Shown here piece by piece: positions 1 to 12,105 of a stretch of 64,000 bases of DNA. This DNA comes from Lunularia cruciata. Lineage: Eukaryota > Streptophyta > Marchantiopsida > Lunulariales > Lunulariaceae. Position numbers and translations under genes: made by a program. Each line of letters opens with the position of its first letter. The stretch's first letter is position 1. The stretch spans positions 6,450,501-6,514,500 of the forward strand of contig OX419761.1 of NCBI GenBank assembly GCA_948567375.1, read 5' to 3'. A model generated the notes under the pieces. It was not told where the DNA came from and searched no databases. It worked only from the letters and a program-made list of their open reading frames with translations.

Positions 1-700
1 TTACTATTTACTTATGAGATTAGATTATTTTTTAATGAAATTTAAATATTTTCATTTATAATTAAGTATTTAATTAATAAATTATAGAATTAAAATTTTT
101 TTTAACCATTAGATGTTTTATATTTCAAATTTTTGAATAAATAATTTATTAAATAATTGTTGCTAATTATTATTTAAAATATTTTTTTCTAACTAAATAT
201 TAAAATTATTTTTAGGAAAATGTTATATTATTAGTTAATATTTTTATATATAATTATTCTTTTATTTTGAATTTTACATTTTTTAACTATTCCGAATTAT
301 GAATTTTCAGCTTTTCATGTGAGATCAATTACTTTTTAGAAATTTTTTTTTACCAACCATTGTAAAATTTTAAAATTATTTTAGTTAAATATTTGAATAC
401 ATGTAATGGAGTTTTTTAGGTTAAATTATTTGTTTATAATGCAAAATGGTCTTTTGGATATAAAAGTCATTTTATGAAAAAAATTTATAAAATTCATGAT
501 CATAAATTTTTAGCCCCAATAAACTAAAAATTTGAAATACAAATCCTTGATAAATCATTTTCAAAATTTTTTATTAAAATAAAATTTTTTAATATAGAAT
601 TGTAAATTTTAATTTGTTTTACATGTTATAGAGTATACAATTGTAAGCCATACACAATACCCAAAAAAAGAAACTGAATTTTATATATAATTAGAAAATA
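1..700. other. AT-rich stretch, no gene seen
   Basis: Very AT-rich DNA with many homopolymer runs and no open frame of note on either strand. No recognisable element, RNA gene or hairpin was seen. Confidence 0.7.
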
Positions 701-979
701 GCAATAAATTAATATATGACTTGGAATAACTACACATGATAAGTATTAGAAATAGACTGATTTGGGAGGAGTGTCTCACAATTAGCGATGGAGTAGCTCC
801 ATCAACATTTCATCCATATGGAAACTTTTCAAGATCTTCTTCATATTATTATGTTGAGTGAGATAAAGAGTTCATTTGGACCAATCTTTGGTAATGTTCA
901 ATCTCAAGTAGTCTGTCCACTCGCCTAAATCTTTGATCTCAAATTGGTTGGAGATTGTAGCAATATAGAGGCAGCCTAT

Positions 980-1219
980 GAGTTCTTAGATTCTAAAGGG
1001 CTAGCAAAATATCTTAAAGTATTCAGGAAGGTTCTTCATATTATCCAAATAATGGATACCACATATGCCAAGTAGGTGGTTTATAGGTGGAAACTTCTTG
1101 AGTTCTTAGATTCTAAGGGGCTAGCAAAATATCTTAAAGTATTTAGGAAGGTTCTTCATATTATCCAAATAATGGATACCACATATGCAAAGTAGGTGGT
1201 TTAAAGGTGGAAACTTCTT
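980..1219. repeat. tandem duplication, 2 x 120 bp
   Basis: A 120-bp unit starting GAGTTCTTAGATTCTAA occurs at 980 and again at 1100, nearly identical (for example CCAAGTAGG versus CAAAGTAGG and TTATAGG versus TTAAAGG). The few differences suggest a fairly recent duplication inside the upstream region of the Ty3/gypsy remnant. Confidence 0.85.
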
Positions 1220-1560
1220 GGGAAGCTTCCCGACCAGCTTATCTTGCACTTTAAAAAGACTATATCTATGAAACTTCCTAAAAACCTTGTATATTCTCTA
1301 TAAATACCAAGCCCAAGTTCATGCTAGGCATTTGGAGTTTCTTTCTTTTGAGAGTCCCAGTGTGATCTTCCACTTTGGTCTTCGGTTCTCTAATTTCTCA
1401 TTTTGGTCTTTTACATTAATATCACAACAAGAATGAGAGGGATAAAATCTATGGACAACCAAATCCATTTCTCCAAGACCATTGGAGTTTTCATATCCAT
1501 GTATCACCCAAACATCATTTCATGCTTTTAGTAATTCTTTTGAATACGATCACCTTGTAC
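1220..1560 (+). promoter_or_regulatory. LTR-like promoter region upstream of Ty3/gypsy remnant
   Basis: A TATA-box-like TATAAATA lies at 1299-1306, about 850 bp upstream of the first gag-like frame on the same strand. The position fits a U3/R segment of a 5' LTR. No paired 3' LTR or clear primer-binding site was found, so this rests on context and the TATA motif alone. Confidence 0.25.
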
Positions 1561-2173
1561 GATACATTGATACTTCCAATTATGACTTATGGAAAGTAGT
1601 GGACGTGTTGCATCTAAGTGCTAACTTATATAATTGTTGGTAGTTTGATAGAGTAGTAGCAATGGTGACAATGCCTAAAGTTATCATTATTATACAACAA
1701 CACATCTAGCACCTTACTCGATTATTGAAATAAAGAGATCATCAATTATAAGCTAGAGAATACCATTTTGAGAAGCAGAAGAGTGAATCCAATTTCCGGA
1801 GCCCAAGGCAAGAATCTCTTGGATATAGTGTAGAATATTGTGTTTGATGCAAATATTATTTTGAAACTACAAATCTTCAAGATGAACAAAGATAGATTCT
1901 TTTGGTTTCAAGCCAATTGGATGGAATTGCAAAACTATCATGGCAATTTTGAGTGGAGCAAGTTCAACGGTAGTTTTCTATATCAATCTCAACATGAAAA
2001 GAAATCAAGGGCACAACAATAATTAAAAGATTCCAAGCTATTAATGTTACACGAGCCACACAAGATAGATAAGTGGAATTGAAATAGATTGGTTTTATGA
2101 GGAGCTACATCACGCAATTTCAAATTACTATAATGTAAATTCTAGAGACATTAGAAGATGAAACCTTTGATTT
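1560..2173 (+). other. degenerate leader/gag region of the Ty3/gypsy remnant
   Basis: No continuous frame. By position between the LTR-like promoter and the gag C-terminus this should hold the element's leader and most of gag, but nothing in it can be recognised by sequence. Confidence 0.3.
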
Positions 2174-2940
2174 GTGAAGGGCTTGAAGTCACGCACCAAA
2201 TTGGAAGTGATTGTGTGGGAGCCCAAACACTTGGAAGAAGCCATGCAATTGGTTGAAAGCTTTGATTCTTTGGTTGCCACAACTTGGTCTCAACCTCGAC
2301 CTTCACAAAACTTGCCAACACACTACACATGGGTGGAAGAACCAACACCAATAGAGAATGATGCTATCCGATGGAGTCCACTTGGCACTATAGACAAGGA
2401 GAATCTATGACAAAATAATGGTTGCTTTTATTGTTGCCAAATTGGATATATCATTGTTGAATGTACACTCAAGAATGGAAGACCTTGAAAAATCACCCAA
2501 ATGGAGTTTGTGGAGCATGATGATCAAAGAAAACAAAGAATAATAGTAGGAGATATTGAGTCACTATTTAGAACCTCATTAGTTCCAATGGGATTGAAAG
2601 CTCAACCTGTGAAAGTTTGCTTCACTTGCAAGGTATGACATCTAATTGTGGTTATAGAATTTAGGTTAATTTGGGAAATCAAAGAATCACATGTCCATGC
2701 AATAAGCCAAGGAGTTATGTATTCATATCAAGCTAGTCTTTGGAAGTAGATTGATGATGGCAGATGGTAGAAAGAGATCTACAATTTTGTATCTCACATC
2801 TTGTTATGTTTAAGATTGGGAAAGATTATTTGGAGTGTTTGAGGTTTGTAATAGCGACTCTAGATTATAATATCATTCTAGGTTTGTTTTGGCTTGAGTG
2901 TTATAAGGTTCAATTTGATTGGACTTGATGATAAATTCAA
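2174..2940 (+). pseudogene. Ty3/gypsy gag C-terminus and aspartic protease remnant
   Basis: A decayed gag-pol segment of an LTR retrotransposon. Reading through stops in one frame from 2174, a zinc-knuckle relic lies near 2420-2460 (CFYCCQIGYIIVEC), where the Cys positions are kept but the usual His after Gly is Tyr. In a mixture of frames at about 2750-2935 comes a retropepsin C-terminal part: an ADGRKRST-like segment, then KIGKDYLECLRFV and DYNIILGLFWLECY, the last matching the family's D-I-I-L-G-x-x-W-L signature. The catalytic DTG/DSG region is not recognisable. Several stops and shifts make this non-functional. It is the upstream part of the same element as the reverse transcriptase and integrase remnants that follow. 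Confidence 0.7.
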
Positions 2941-3179
2941 GTATAACACCAAGGTAAGAATCACCAATTAGTTTGTTTGGCATCTCTAAGTAAGACACCT
3001 AAGAATAGTCAATTCTACGATGGAAACTTTATCAGTAAAGTAGCCATAGAGCAAACTTTCAAGTAAGATCTTCTTAATCTTTTTAGTGTGGATCAAGAAA
3101 ATTGTGCATAGAGAATTTGATGAGGGCTAGAAGCCTCATAAAACCATGATAAATTAGATAGATTAATAGTTTGTATATG

Positions 3180-3600
3180 TATTTCTAGATAATTTGCCAA
3201 AGGGATTATCCTCTAATCATGGTATACCTTTCAAGATTGAGTTATTGCCAAGAAGTACTCTAGTGAGTAGACCAATCTCTTGGCTCTCACCAAAGGAGTT
3301 GGAAGAGTTTTGAACAATATTGACAAAGTTGTTGGAGAAGGATTTCATATAACATAATAAATCTCCTTGAGGAGTAGTGGTATTATTTGTCCCAAAGAAG
3401 GATGGACTACTTTGCTTTTGTATTAACTACCATGGTCTCAATAAACCAACTATGAAGAATGTGTATCCTTTGCCTCAACTTGGTGTCTTGCTAGATCAAT
3501 TAAGTAGAGCACAATAATTCTCCAAGTTGTATCTTCAAGTTGTATCCATATCATCCTTGATGTCCAATCATGATGACCTGATTTGAGTACTCTTCTTGAA
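3180..3600 (+). pseudogene. Ty3/gypsy reverse transcriptase remnant (N-terminal part)
   Basis: Translation shows the classic approach to a Ty3/gypsy reverse transcriptase: NLPKGLSSNHGIPFKIELLP, then VSRPISWLSPKELEEF, LTKLLEKDFI, LFVPKKDGLLCFCINYHGLN and YPLPQLGVLLDQLSRA. These match the conserved blocks for which the usual text is LSPxELEEL, LLEKGFI, VKKKDGxLRxCIDYRxLN and YPLPxIDDLLDxL. Stops interrupt the frame after EEF, after DFI and within the SPWG block (TGG to TGA). Homology ends soon after the first catalytic block, so the YxDD active site and RNase H are missing or unrecognisable. Certainly a relic. Confidence 0.85.
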
Positions 3601-3799
3601 TCTCTCATCATGGCAGCAATTACAACAATGTCAATCAACTCAAAGGCCCAAATTGAGTTTAGAACACTTTACAACAAGACCTCTTCTTTCAATTAGTACA
3701 AGATTGTCTTGTAGCATATAACAAGGAGTACAATACCTTTTCACTCAAAGATGAACTTCTATATTGTGAGAATGACATCTATGGTCTAGCTATGGTTGA

Positions 3800-4190
3800 T
3801 CTATGCTTGGCATGACTTCAAGAGGCGCATGACTTCAAGAGGCGCATGACTTACAATTGCAAGACACATGGGGTAGACAAAACTTGAGTATTCTACAACC
3901 ACAATGGTGGTGGCCAAACATTGGCATGTGCAGTTCAAGACTTTGTCCAATTTGTAAAAGTTGCTAACATAACGAAGCTAGCAACTAGAAATAGAGTGGA
4001 CTTCTCCAACCACTTCCCATCCCATCTACATGATAGGAACATGTGAGCTTAGATCTCATCACATCCTTACCAAGGATAAACCAAGGTGATTGTGGTAGCC
4101 CACTTTATGCCTCCTAACAAAGATTCTTGTGTTTTTTTTGTGCAATTAGTCAACTACCCAAGTTAAAACAACATTAGTAATTAGGATTTA
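3800..4190 (+). pseudogene. Ty3/gypsy integrase remnant
   Basis: In one frame with stops the translation gives WWWPNIGMCSSRLCPICKSC, the second half of an integrase HHCC zinc finger (usual form YWWPxMxxDVxxYVxSCxxCQ), then GLLQPLPIPS and SLDLITSLPR, the well-known linker and first catalytic Asp of Ty3/gypsy integrase. A neighbouring frame adds VIVVVAHFM, the usual core strand VVVDRFSKMAHF with residues lost. The DDE core after this is not recognisable. Multiple stops and frame changes show decay. It follows the reverse transcriptase remnant directly, implying the intervening RNase H part was deleted. Confidence 0.75.
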
Positions 4191-5000
4191 AGGCTTATAT
4201 CCCAATCACCCATAGATTTTGACTTCCCTCAAGCAATTGCTACCATGTAGGAGAAAGAACCAATTTTGATTGCCATCATTACTTGTGCCATGTCACACAT
4301 GTGGGAAAAATGTCGTTTCACCATTGAGGATTGATGAAAATCCACAACAAACCAATGGAGAATTGTAAAAATCTTGCCTTGGGGAGATGGTTAGATCCAT
4401 TCAATTGAGTTTCCACCACCTCTAAGTTCATAAGGCAATTAAATTAGGCAAATTAGGTGACCTTGCAATATAGAGTCTTGAGTCTTGAGGTGTAGTACAA
4501 GAGGTTGTATGAGCAGGTAATCAGGATTTAGAAGAGTGCAAAGGCAATTGAGATGATTAGATTTTTAAGCATTGGGTAACATGATATCACCCAAGAAGAA
4601 GAAAAATCCAATTGTAGTTGCCCTACATTCTTTGGGAGTGGAGAAATGGGTCCATTCTATTACATGGAGTACCTCAACTCCAAGAATTTATAGTTCTTAT
4701 TGTGGATTTGAGATTTTATTTATCTCCCAATGGTGTTGGAGATCAAGGAGAAGAAGAACCTAAACTTCATCAACCTGCACGGTAATGTGTTTGCCTGGAT
4801 GGAGTAGTATTGCCAAAAGGTTCTTGGGTCAGATTCTACACCTTGAGCAATGTACCTTGACCAAGAGTGGCCTCAATTGTCAAAAGATATAACATGGAAA
4901 TTTGAAGCCTCGGTCAAGTATGCAAAGATGGGAAATGGCTAAAAGGTAAACATGTATAACAATCCTACCCATTGCTCTATGGTGAACTTGCTCATGAAGC
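4190..5000. other. degenerate element sequence, no gene recognised
   Basis: Only short frames. By position this should be the end of the integrase and the 3' part of the Ty3/gypsy element, but no chromodomain or polypurine tract can be pointed to. Confidence 0.5.
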
Positions 5001-7505
5001 TCTTAAATCAACAAGGGCAACTTTCATTAATAATGGGCAGACCACTTTCTAAGGGAAACCATGGATTGGGCAAAGATGTTTTGTCATTGTGCTCATGAGA
5101 TGATGGAGCAATTGCAAACATATGGAGGAAACACCTTCCTCTCTCCATTTGTCTTACACTTCTACGTTGGGATGAGGCTGCAAAAGAAGGAAGAATAGAT
5201 GCTCTTCCCATCACATTACTACACAGTGTGCTATAATCAAGCCCAGCCCGAGCATGCAGTGGAAACCAGAAAATATAAAAGAAAGTAACTGCAAGATCAG
5301 CCTAGACGGGGAAGAGAGACTGGCCTAATCCTGAGGTTGTGGACTCTTCAAACAAGGAGTATTCCCAAATCTGTGGGTGAGTCATGGTTAGGAAGTGAGG
5401 GTGGGAGTGACCATAACTCACAAGGAACTCCCTGGGTAGAAGAACCACAAGTGAGTGTGGAGAAGGAATCATCACTAGTAAAGGAGGTAGTGCCTCTAGA
5501 GCAAGAAACTTCCTTCTCCCAAATTGAAGTGTCATCCAAAGGTGAAGGAGGCAATGTGGAGCAAGGCATGGAAGTACAATCCATCCCATGGCCATGGTGG
5601 TGTTGGGAGTATTGGATCAACCCACCACCAAAAAGAAGGGGAGATGATGGTGGACAAGGAGGAGTATATTTCAATATCCCAATTGCAAACAAAGAAGACC
5701 TCTCCTCCAACATTGGGATTAGAGAAAATGCAGAATTTGCTTGCATTACCTTCAAAAGGACAATGGGTGATGACTACACCCCAAGAACCTATGCTTGAAG
5801 ATGTCTGAACCATGCTTTCATGATTGCATGAGAGGAGGTTCTCAAGTGCAAAAAAAGGGAAGGATTTAAGGAAACAACTTCCTTAGTCCTAGAGAAAGTA
5901 ATTGCGGCTTCAATTGCTACTACTAAAGTCATAACAACTACTAAACTGTTGGGTAGTGGGGGATTGATGGAGGAGAAGGGAGAATCAAGTTCTCCAATGA
6001 AACCCAATGAAGAGCACACCGTGGTGGTCACAACACTTGTTTGTGATTATCCAAAAGAAAGGGAGCGGCTCTGACACCGGAGTAGGAGGAGATAAGGGTG
6101 GCCAGTCCAACCCCACCAGCCTACAGGGAGCCAAGAATAAATTACCCTATGAATTATCCACCCTTGTCAATCTGGGTTGTTCACATGTTGGGCAGATGTT
6201 AAAAGCCATGGAGGACTTATTGCTTCCATATTGGGATATCGATCTGATTGTGATAGATTACAAATGCTTGATAGAGTTTTACATTATCAAATTCAGAAGG
6301 CCATATGGGGGAATTTGGGAGCAAAGAAGGAGTTCACCAATGCTCACACTACCATTGCATGGTTAGAGGCTGAACTTAATAAGCTCTAGGGGCATTGTTA
6401 ATACCAAGAGCGGAAGTTGAATCAGTTGGTGGCTTGTGAACTTGTGCCATTGAGAGGAGGGTCCAAGGTTGCAGGAGGAAGAAGTCATCACCATGATCAA
6501 ACTCTAGCAAGTCAGACCAGAAAAAGACAAATGGTCTTTGGTGCCAACTCATTGCAAGTTTGTGAACTGGAGGCTACTCTTGTAGACAAGGATATGGAGC
6601 TACGATGAGCAAGAGGAGAGCGTGATGCCTTTTCCATGGACTACAAGGTGTGGAAGAAAGATAGCAACACCTTGCAGGGACAATATTGAGCTGAGCTATG
6701 CCTAGTGAAGGCCAAGCTCATAGTAATGAAGTTTGGTACCACCCAGCATGAACAAGCATTCATGGACTACAAGGTGGCCCAAAAAGAGTAGTTGAAGGAC
6801 AAGGACAAGGAGATAGTCCTGATGAAGAATGAGATATCAAGAGCGTGACAACAAATCTCCCAATTGAACTCCAATTTGCTAACCCTTAAAGGGAGGTCCC
6901 AATGTCATGATGAGGAGATGAAGAAGAAGCAAAATGAGTAGTTAAATGCTAGATATGAGGAGGTGGCATCTCTCAAGTGAGCACTAAAGATTCTCCACAA
7001 CCAAAGTGCCAAGGAAAAATAGGCCATCAACATCAAGGTTGAAAAGGCCTGAATGCACATTGAGGAATTGACCACAATTGTTAATGGCCACAAGAACCAT
7101 GAGCAGATCCTCCACGTGCAGATTAGACAAGAGGTGGATATGGGGGTACAATCCATGTGGGATACTCTGGACAAGGAGTGGACATGGGTGATCATAGTAG
7201 TGGAGGATACCACAAACCAGCTAAAAACTCAATTAGGAGTGGTGGCATTGACCCAAGTTCATCATGCAAAGCTCCAGGAGTTGAAGTTGGAGTTACATGC
7301 TTTGCGGAAAAAGAAGTATTTGATTGAGCAATTAGCCAAACTAGACAAGAAGTTAGGGAAATTTGACAATGTCTTAACCAAGGTCAGCCAAGAGCTAGAA
7401 GAATATGAGGAGCATGTTGATCAACTGATCCAAAGATGCATTAGGAAAGCCAAGTGGGTCAAGGAAGCAGAGACCGGTTGTATTGATACATGTGTACAAC
7501 TGTAA
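5000..7505 (+). pseudogene. large decayed coiled-coil protein frame, identity unknown
   Basis: I do not recognise this protein. One reading frame (the frame of 5337, 6417 and 7053) can be followed from about 5.3 to 7.5 kb with a limited number of stops and keeps its character throughout. The first part is polar, with Glu-rich stretches and a Trp/Pro-rich segment (IPWPWWCWEYWINPPPKRR near 5580-5635). From about 6360 it becomes strongly heptad-like: LEAELNKL, CELEATLVDKDMELR, LKDKDKEIVLMKNEIS, KLQELKLELHALRKK and LTKVSQELEEYEEHVDQLI. The stops from about 6605 to 7052 are all TGA or TAG in contexts where one C-to-T change would restore Arg or Gln. It lies downstream of and on the same strand as the Ty3/gypsy remnant, so it may be an extra ORF of that or another retroelement, or an unrelated host gene. 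Confidence 0.5.
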
Positions 7506-8728
7506 AATAAATTACACCCTTGGGGCGCAATTTTTATACCACAGCCATTGGACTCATCCAACCATCAAAGTTGTCATGTCATCAAAGTCAGATCTCATCA
7601 TGGTGAGAGACCATTGTAGTAAACCATTAGCATTACAACCTGCCAACGGGGATAGGATGTTAGCAGGGGAAGCATCAATCTGCTGAATGGCATGTATATA
7701 ATGTTAAGAAGGGCAATGGTTATGTACAGTAAGACAGTTTTTTCAATGCCATGTCATTGGGATCATTCTTCCAATGTCCAGTTGGAGATTTGTAATTGGT
7801 AGAGTATACAATGGGCAATTGTAGGTGTCATCATCACAAAATTTATTTGTTATGATAGAATAACATATTAGGGCTAGTCATAAGAAGAGCTTAATCTAGG
7901 GGTTGTGGCATCACACAGCCATGGATGCACCCTATCAGTTTGTAGTAGAATATAAGGGGAATGACCTCAATATAATATGAGTTTATTTCAGCTCATGCTT
8001 GTACAAAATTCAAAGCTTCATCATTTCTTATCCACATTTTTATGCATGGTCACTTTGTGATTGTCTGTGTATGCATGAATTGGATTCTGTATTGGGGATA
8101 GTGCAATAAGGACCTCTATGATCGTTAACATGTCAATGTCAATATTATGTATGTTTTTTGATTGATGGGTGGAGTAGTGGTGAGGAACTCAAAGTAAGAG
8201 CACAAATGTTGAGGTGCGGGACGGCAATTAGGGTTGACCGGGGGGTTCTGAAAGATCAAGGCAATAAGTCTACCGGCCACTATGGCTGTGAGTGCTATGA
8301 GTTACCACTTGTAATGAGAATCTCCTCTAGTCATGAACCTATAGTATATGGTATGGAACACCTTCTAGGAAGCGTAAAACATTCTCATTGGCACTATATT
8401 ATCCACAATATAGCTAATTGAAAGGGATACAGACCTTTGGTGCAAATGATCTTTAATGCAAACTGAACCATCACCTTTAAGAGCCAAGTTGATAGAATAT
8501 CTTTCGTGAATGATTTAAGTGTTTGATTCTATTTTTTCTATTGTGCCATTATGGGGTACAATACCTTCTTCTGGGAATTGTCCTAACCAAGAGGATAATG
8601 ATGCAACAATAGACGACTTGTGACAAAGTAACATTTTTTTCACTCCTAGCCATTTCTGAACTGTATCCTTGTGGGAACAATCTATTCTTGTAATTATACT
8701 ATTAGTACAGCAACAATGGGTTGTCACA
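7506..8728. other. no gene seen; LTR-like non-coding sequence
   Basis: Short unsupported frames only. Around 7940-8000 there is a TATA-like ATATAAGG followed by T-rich sequence, the kind of U3/R arrangement seen in plant LTRs, which would fit a 3' LTR for the coiled-coil element upstream. No matching 5' copy was found. Confidence 0.35.
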
Positions 8729-9050
8729 AACCCATAAAACTCTATTAATCATGTTCTTTGGGACCCATAAAATATAATAGGGCAATTGAAATTTACCCTG
8801 TAAAACTCAAATGGAGGGTACTTGAGTTTTACAGGTTAAATTCTCACACCCCGGATCAGGTTACTATGGGGTATCCCATAAACCTCCCATAACCAAAAAG
8901 TTATGCAAGTTGAAAACGTGTTTTTGAAACCCCCTATATGTTCAGGCATAGGGATTTGGGAGGAGAGACCTGAATTTTATGGGAGATTTTCTCATAACCC
9001 TCTAAAAGATAATAGGTCATGAGAAAAGGACCCATAAACGTTTATGGGTT
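8729..9050. mobile_element. MITE-like element with terminal inverted repeats
   Basis: About 320 bp bounded by AACCCATAAA at 8729 and its inverse TTTATGGGTT ending at 9050, with ACA directly outside both ends (possible 3-bp target duplication). Inside are a hairpin with 21-nt arms and one mismatch (8790-8810 and 8822-8842, around an 11-nt loop) and a perfect 20-bp palindrome at 9030-9049. No coding capacity. This fits a non-autonomous DNA transposon, but the terminal repeats are short and the family is unknown. Confidence 0.4.
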
Positions 9051-10861
9051 ACATACACCATAATGACTGAAAAATTTAACTATTTGAATTTTATGGAAGG
9101 TCCTCATACCTCTATAAGATTAATGGATCATGAAGAAGGTGACATGGACCTTCAAGTGCTACGTAGACCAGAAGGACCAAACACTCTAGCTAACGTTTAC
9201 ACCAGAAAATTAAATAATCTAAACCCTAAAATCTTCTGGTGCATTTCTAAATACTCCTGATTCGTTTTATTGGACCTGTCATACAATTCACAGGAAGCTT
9301 ATGGGATCAACTTACTCCTGTAAGTTCCAAAGTGAAACCCCTAAAGCAAACATTCCGGGAATCAAACATGTTTTCTGCTTTAATCTTTAGCACTCAAAGT
9401 GTTTGTTGTAAGGAATATCGTAAATTGTTGTGATTTTATTAATTGGAAGTTTCCTTATTAACTATATTCAAAAGGTTTCATTAGAATAAATAGCATGATA
9501 TAGGTAGATGTAAACACATGATTTTGCTCAAAATTCTAATCTTTAACGATTCTTTTATAGAAATGGCAATGTCTATTCTTTTATAAAAATGGCAATACCT
9601 ATTTCAGGATGATAAGCTGTAGTTTTCAATCAAGAAGAATGACTTATTTTCCTACTCTTACATGGCTATAAGAAGATTTTTGTACATTCTATGGGTAGAG
9701 AAAATTTGAGTAATATGTGCTACATGACACTGGGCCATTGGGTTAACAAAAATATTGAATGAATTGTAAATTTAACATGAAAAAAATAAAACATACCAAT
9801 AACTTAGTGTATAGCATGATTCCAAAATTTGTGCATAGATGCACTAGGTACATGGATAATAAATCAGGAAAAATAGAACGTAACCAAAAGGTATCGAAAT
9901 AAATAGTAAACCGTAGAAAACCTAAGCACAATTCCAAACTGATGCTTAGAAGTCCATTGATAAAAGATGCTGTAAGATATAGAATATCCAACCTTGATTC
10001 TAGAACCGGGCTTGGATGGATATTAATGATACACGTAATATTTAAATATAGTATCACAAGAAGTAGGTTCGAGCATTGACTGGATATCATAACTCCACTC
10101 CACTATATGAGGTTAAAGAGAATATTACACTGGATTTTGATGTAGGTTTATACACTCAATTATAAACGAAAACTCTTCAACGTAATTGAGAAGTGATCTT
10201 TTACAGAAATCTTATATGATTGTTATTAGCTTTTAAGCCAGCCCCCATGCAAGTGATTGTTTTTTCCAATATACCATTTCTAATATACGCCTCAGAACAA
10301 AGAACGAATGACTAAAAAGCAAATCATGGAAATTAAATAGATCTTAGATGATGAAAAACAGTTTGCGCCAGAAATTGTGGAAGATTGGATGGTCTACTTG
10401 AGGCTGAAATGTGTAGAAGTAAGGAAAATAAAAGAAATTATAACACTTCTATAGTCCATTTCGTTTCATCTATCTTTCCTCAAAGTAACTGAGTTATAAA
10501 TGTTAGGCAATTGTGACGGTCGGGAAACATGAAATTCTATTTAAGGACGATGAAGGCAATCCCAATATATAATGAAGGTGCCAGTTTTAGATGATCAAAT
10601 TGAGTTAATGTATGTGGAATCTAGGGAGTATAGTGAAGGAACTTGAGGAGTTCGTAGTGTTATGGAGGATGAAGAATTCATTACTTAGTTTGGTGAATTT
10701 TCATGTCATTTATCAGACTTGGATGGTCCGCCGCCTTGCAATTGCCTCAATTTAGTTTAGGTTACTTCAGAGAACTAGTAGATGTAATTTGGAAGATCCT
10801 ACATGTATATGGATCATCAAAAAGTAAATATCAGAAATAAATGGGTAAACTAGAGAAAAGT
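9051..10861. other. no gene seen
   Basis: AT-rich DNA with short chance frames on both strands. Nothing recognisable. Confidence 0.6.
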
Positions 10862-12105
10862 GTTTAGGCATGGGAGGTCTTTGGATAGGTATTATTGGTT
10901 ATAATTTCTTCTCATTTGATGTGATATATTGTTTATATATATATATATATATATATAAAGTTCTATATGTATTTTTTCAAAATGTAAACTACTTGATAGT
11001 TTTTTAAGTTTTGACATCATCACCACATACTAAATTTATCTTTATGTCTTCACGTGTTAGGTGATTCCATGGTGGATGAATTCTTGTTTGTTTTTCTGTG
11101 AATTCAATCAGAGATAACAACTTGTGCTCGATAAACTTTATTCTTCTGCTTTGTGTAGATTATTTTATATTTTTCCACATTGTGGTTTTTATTGGCTGGA
11201 TAGCTCAATAAATATAAGGATGATAAAAATAAAAACTGATACTTTGATAAGGTGATAAAGTGATTTTTCCTGTTCTTATATGCATATAATCATCACTAAA
11301 ATCTCTCATCAATTTTTAATAAATGGTTTAAAAATCTCAATCATCAACTTGTTAAAAGGGTAGTTGATGCATTACAACCACTAAAGTGTATTATTAAATC
11401 AATTAAAGATTATTCTGGAGTATAATAAAGATTTATCAAATTTTTTTGTTCTTGTGTAAGGTTGATATTATCATAATCAACATAATATTTAAAGCCTATA
11501 CAATTCATGGACTACAACCTTCTCAAGATCTCATCATCAATGAATAGTAATGGATAATAATACCCTCTTGGTTGATACAACTTGTTGAGCTTTTTTGTAA
11601 TTACCACATCTTCAAATTTCCATTCTTATTCATTACTATAACAAGGAAGAATTATTCAAAATTCTATACTTCGTAAATGAAGTATGTCTTTTTCCTTGAC
11701 AACCATTGTTATTGGTGAGCTGATTTTCTTTTTGCATTTGTCAAATATATTTAGTTTCTTCCTCCAATTCAATTCGATGGGATACCCCTTGAAGGTTATC
11801 ACATTCTTGTAACTAAAAGTAGACACATGGATATATTTGCAGAAAATTTTATAAAATCGTACATTCTACTCCAAGGTCACCTTCTACTATCTTTGAGAGT
11901 GACAATCCTTCTCTAATATTTTCTTTTAGTGATAATTTACTAAGATCTTGGGGAAATTGAGGTTCTTGTAGGAGATCCATTGTACTCAAACTCTAAACCT
12001 ATATCCTCTTGTGTTGAGCTCCTCTCTATCTTTATGTCCATTTCCCAGTGGTCTTCTTATTTCCAAACTAGAACCAAAGTGAGGTATGAAAAGTAATCTT
12101 TAAAG
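10862..12105. repeat. dispersed repeat E, copy 1
   Basis: From GGAGGTCTTTGGATA near 10868 to the CCAAACTAGAACCA region near 12070, this stretch is clearly related to 19,621-20,885, with blocks such as TCTCATTTGATGTGATAT, CATCACCACATACTAAATTT and TTCCAAACTAGAACCA in the same order. No protein domain is recognisable. It is probably part of a retroelement, because copy 2 sits as an insert in a duplicated block. Includes an (AT)n tract at 10,932-10,957. Confidence 0.7.
10932..10957. repeat. (AT)n microsatellite
   Basis: An uninterrupted AT dinucleotide run of about 25 bases inside repeat E copy 1. The E copy at 19.6 kb lacks it. Confidence 0.9.

Noticed and set aside
5337-5813. Minus-strand frames of 93-135 codons at 5.3-5.8 kb
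   Set aside because: They mirror the plus-strand Glu/Ser-rich frame and have no recognisable domain.
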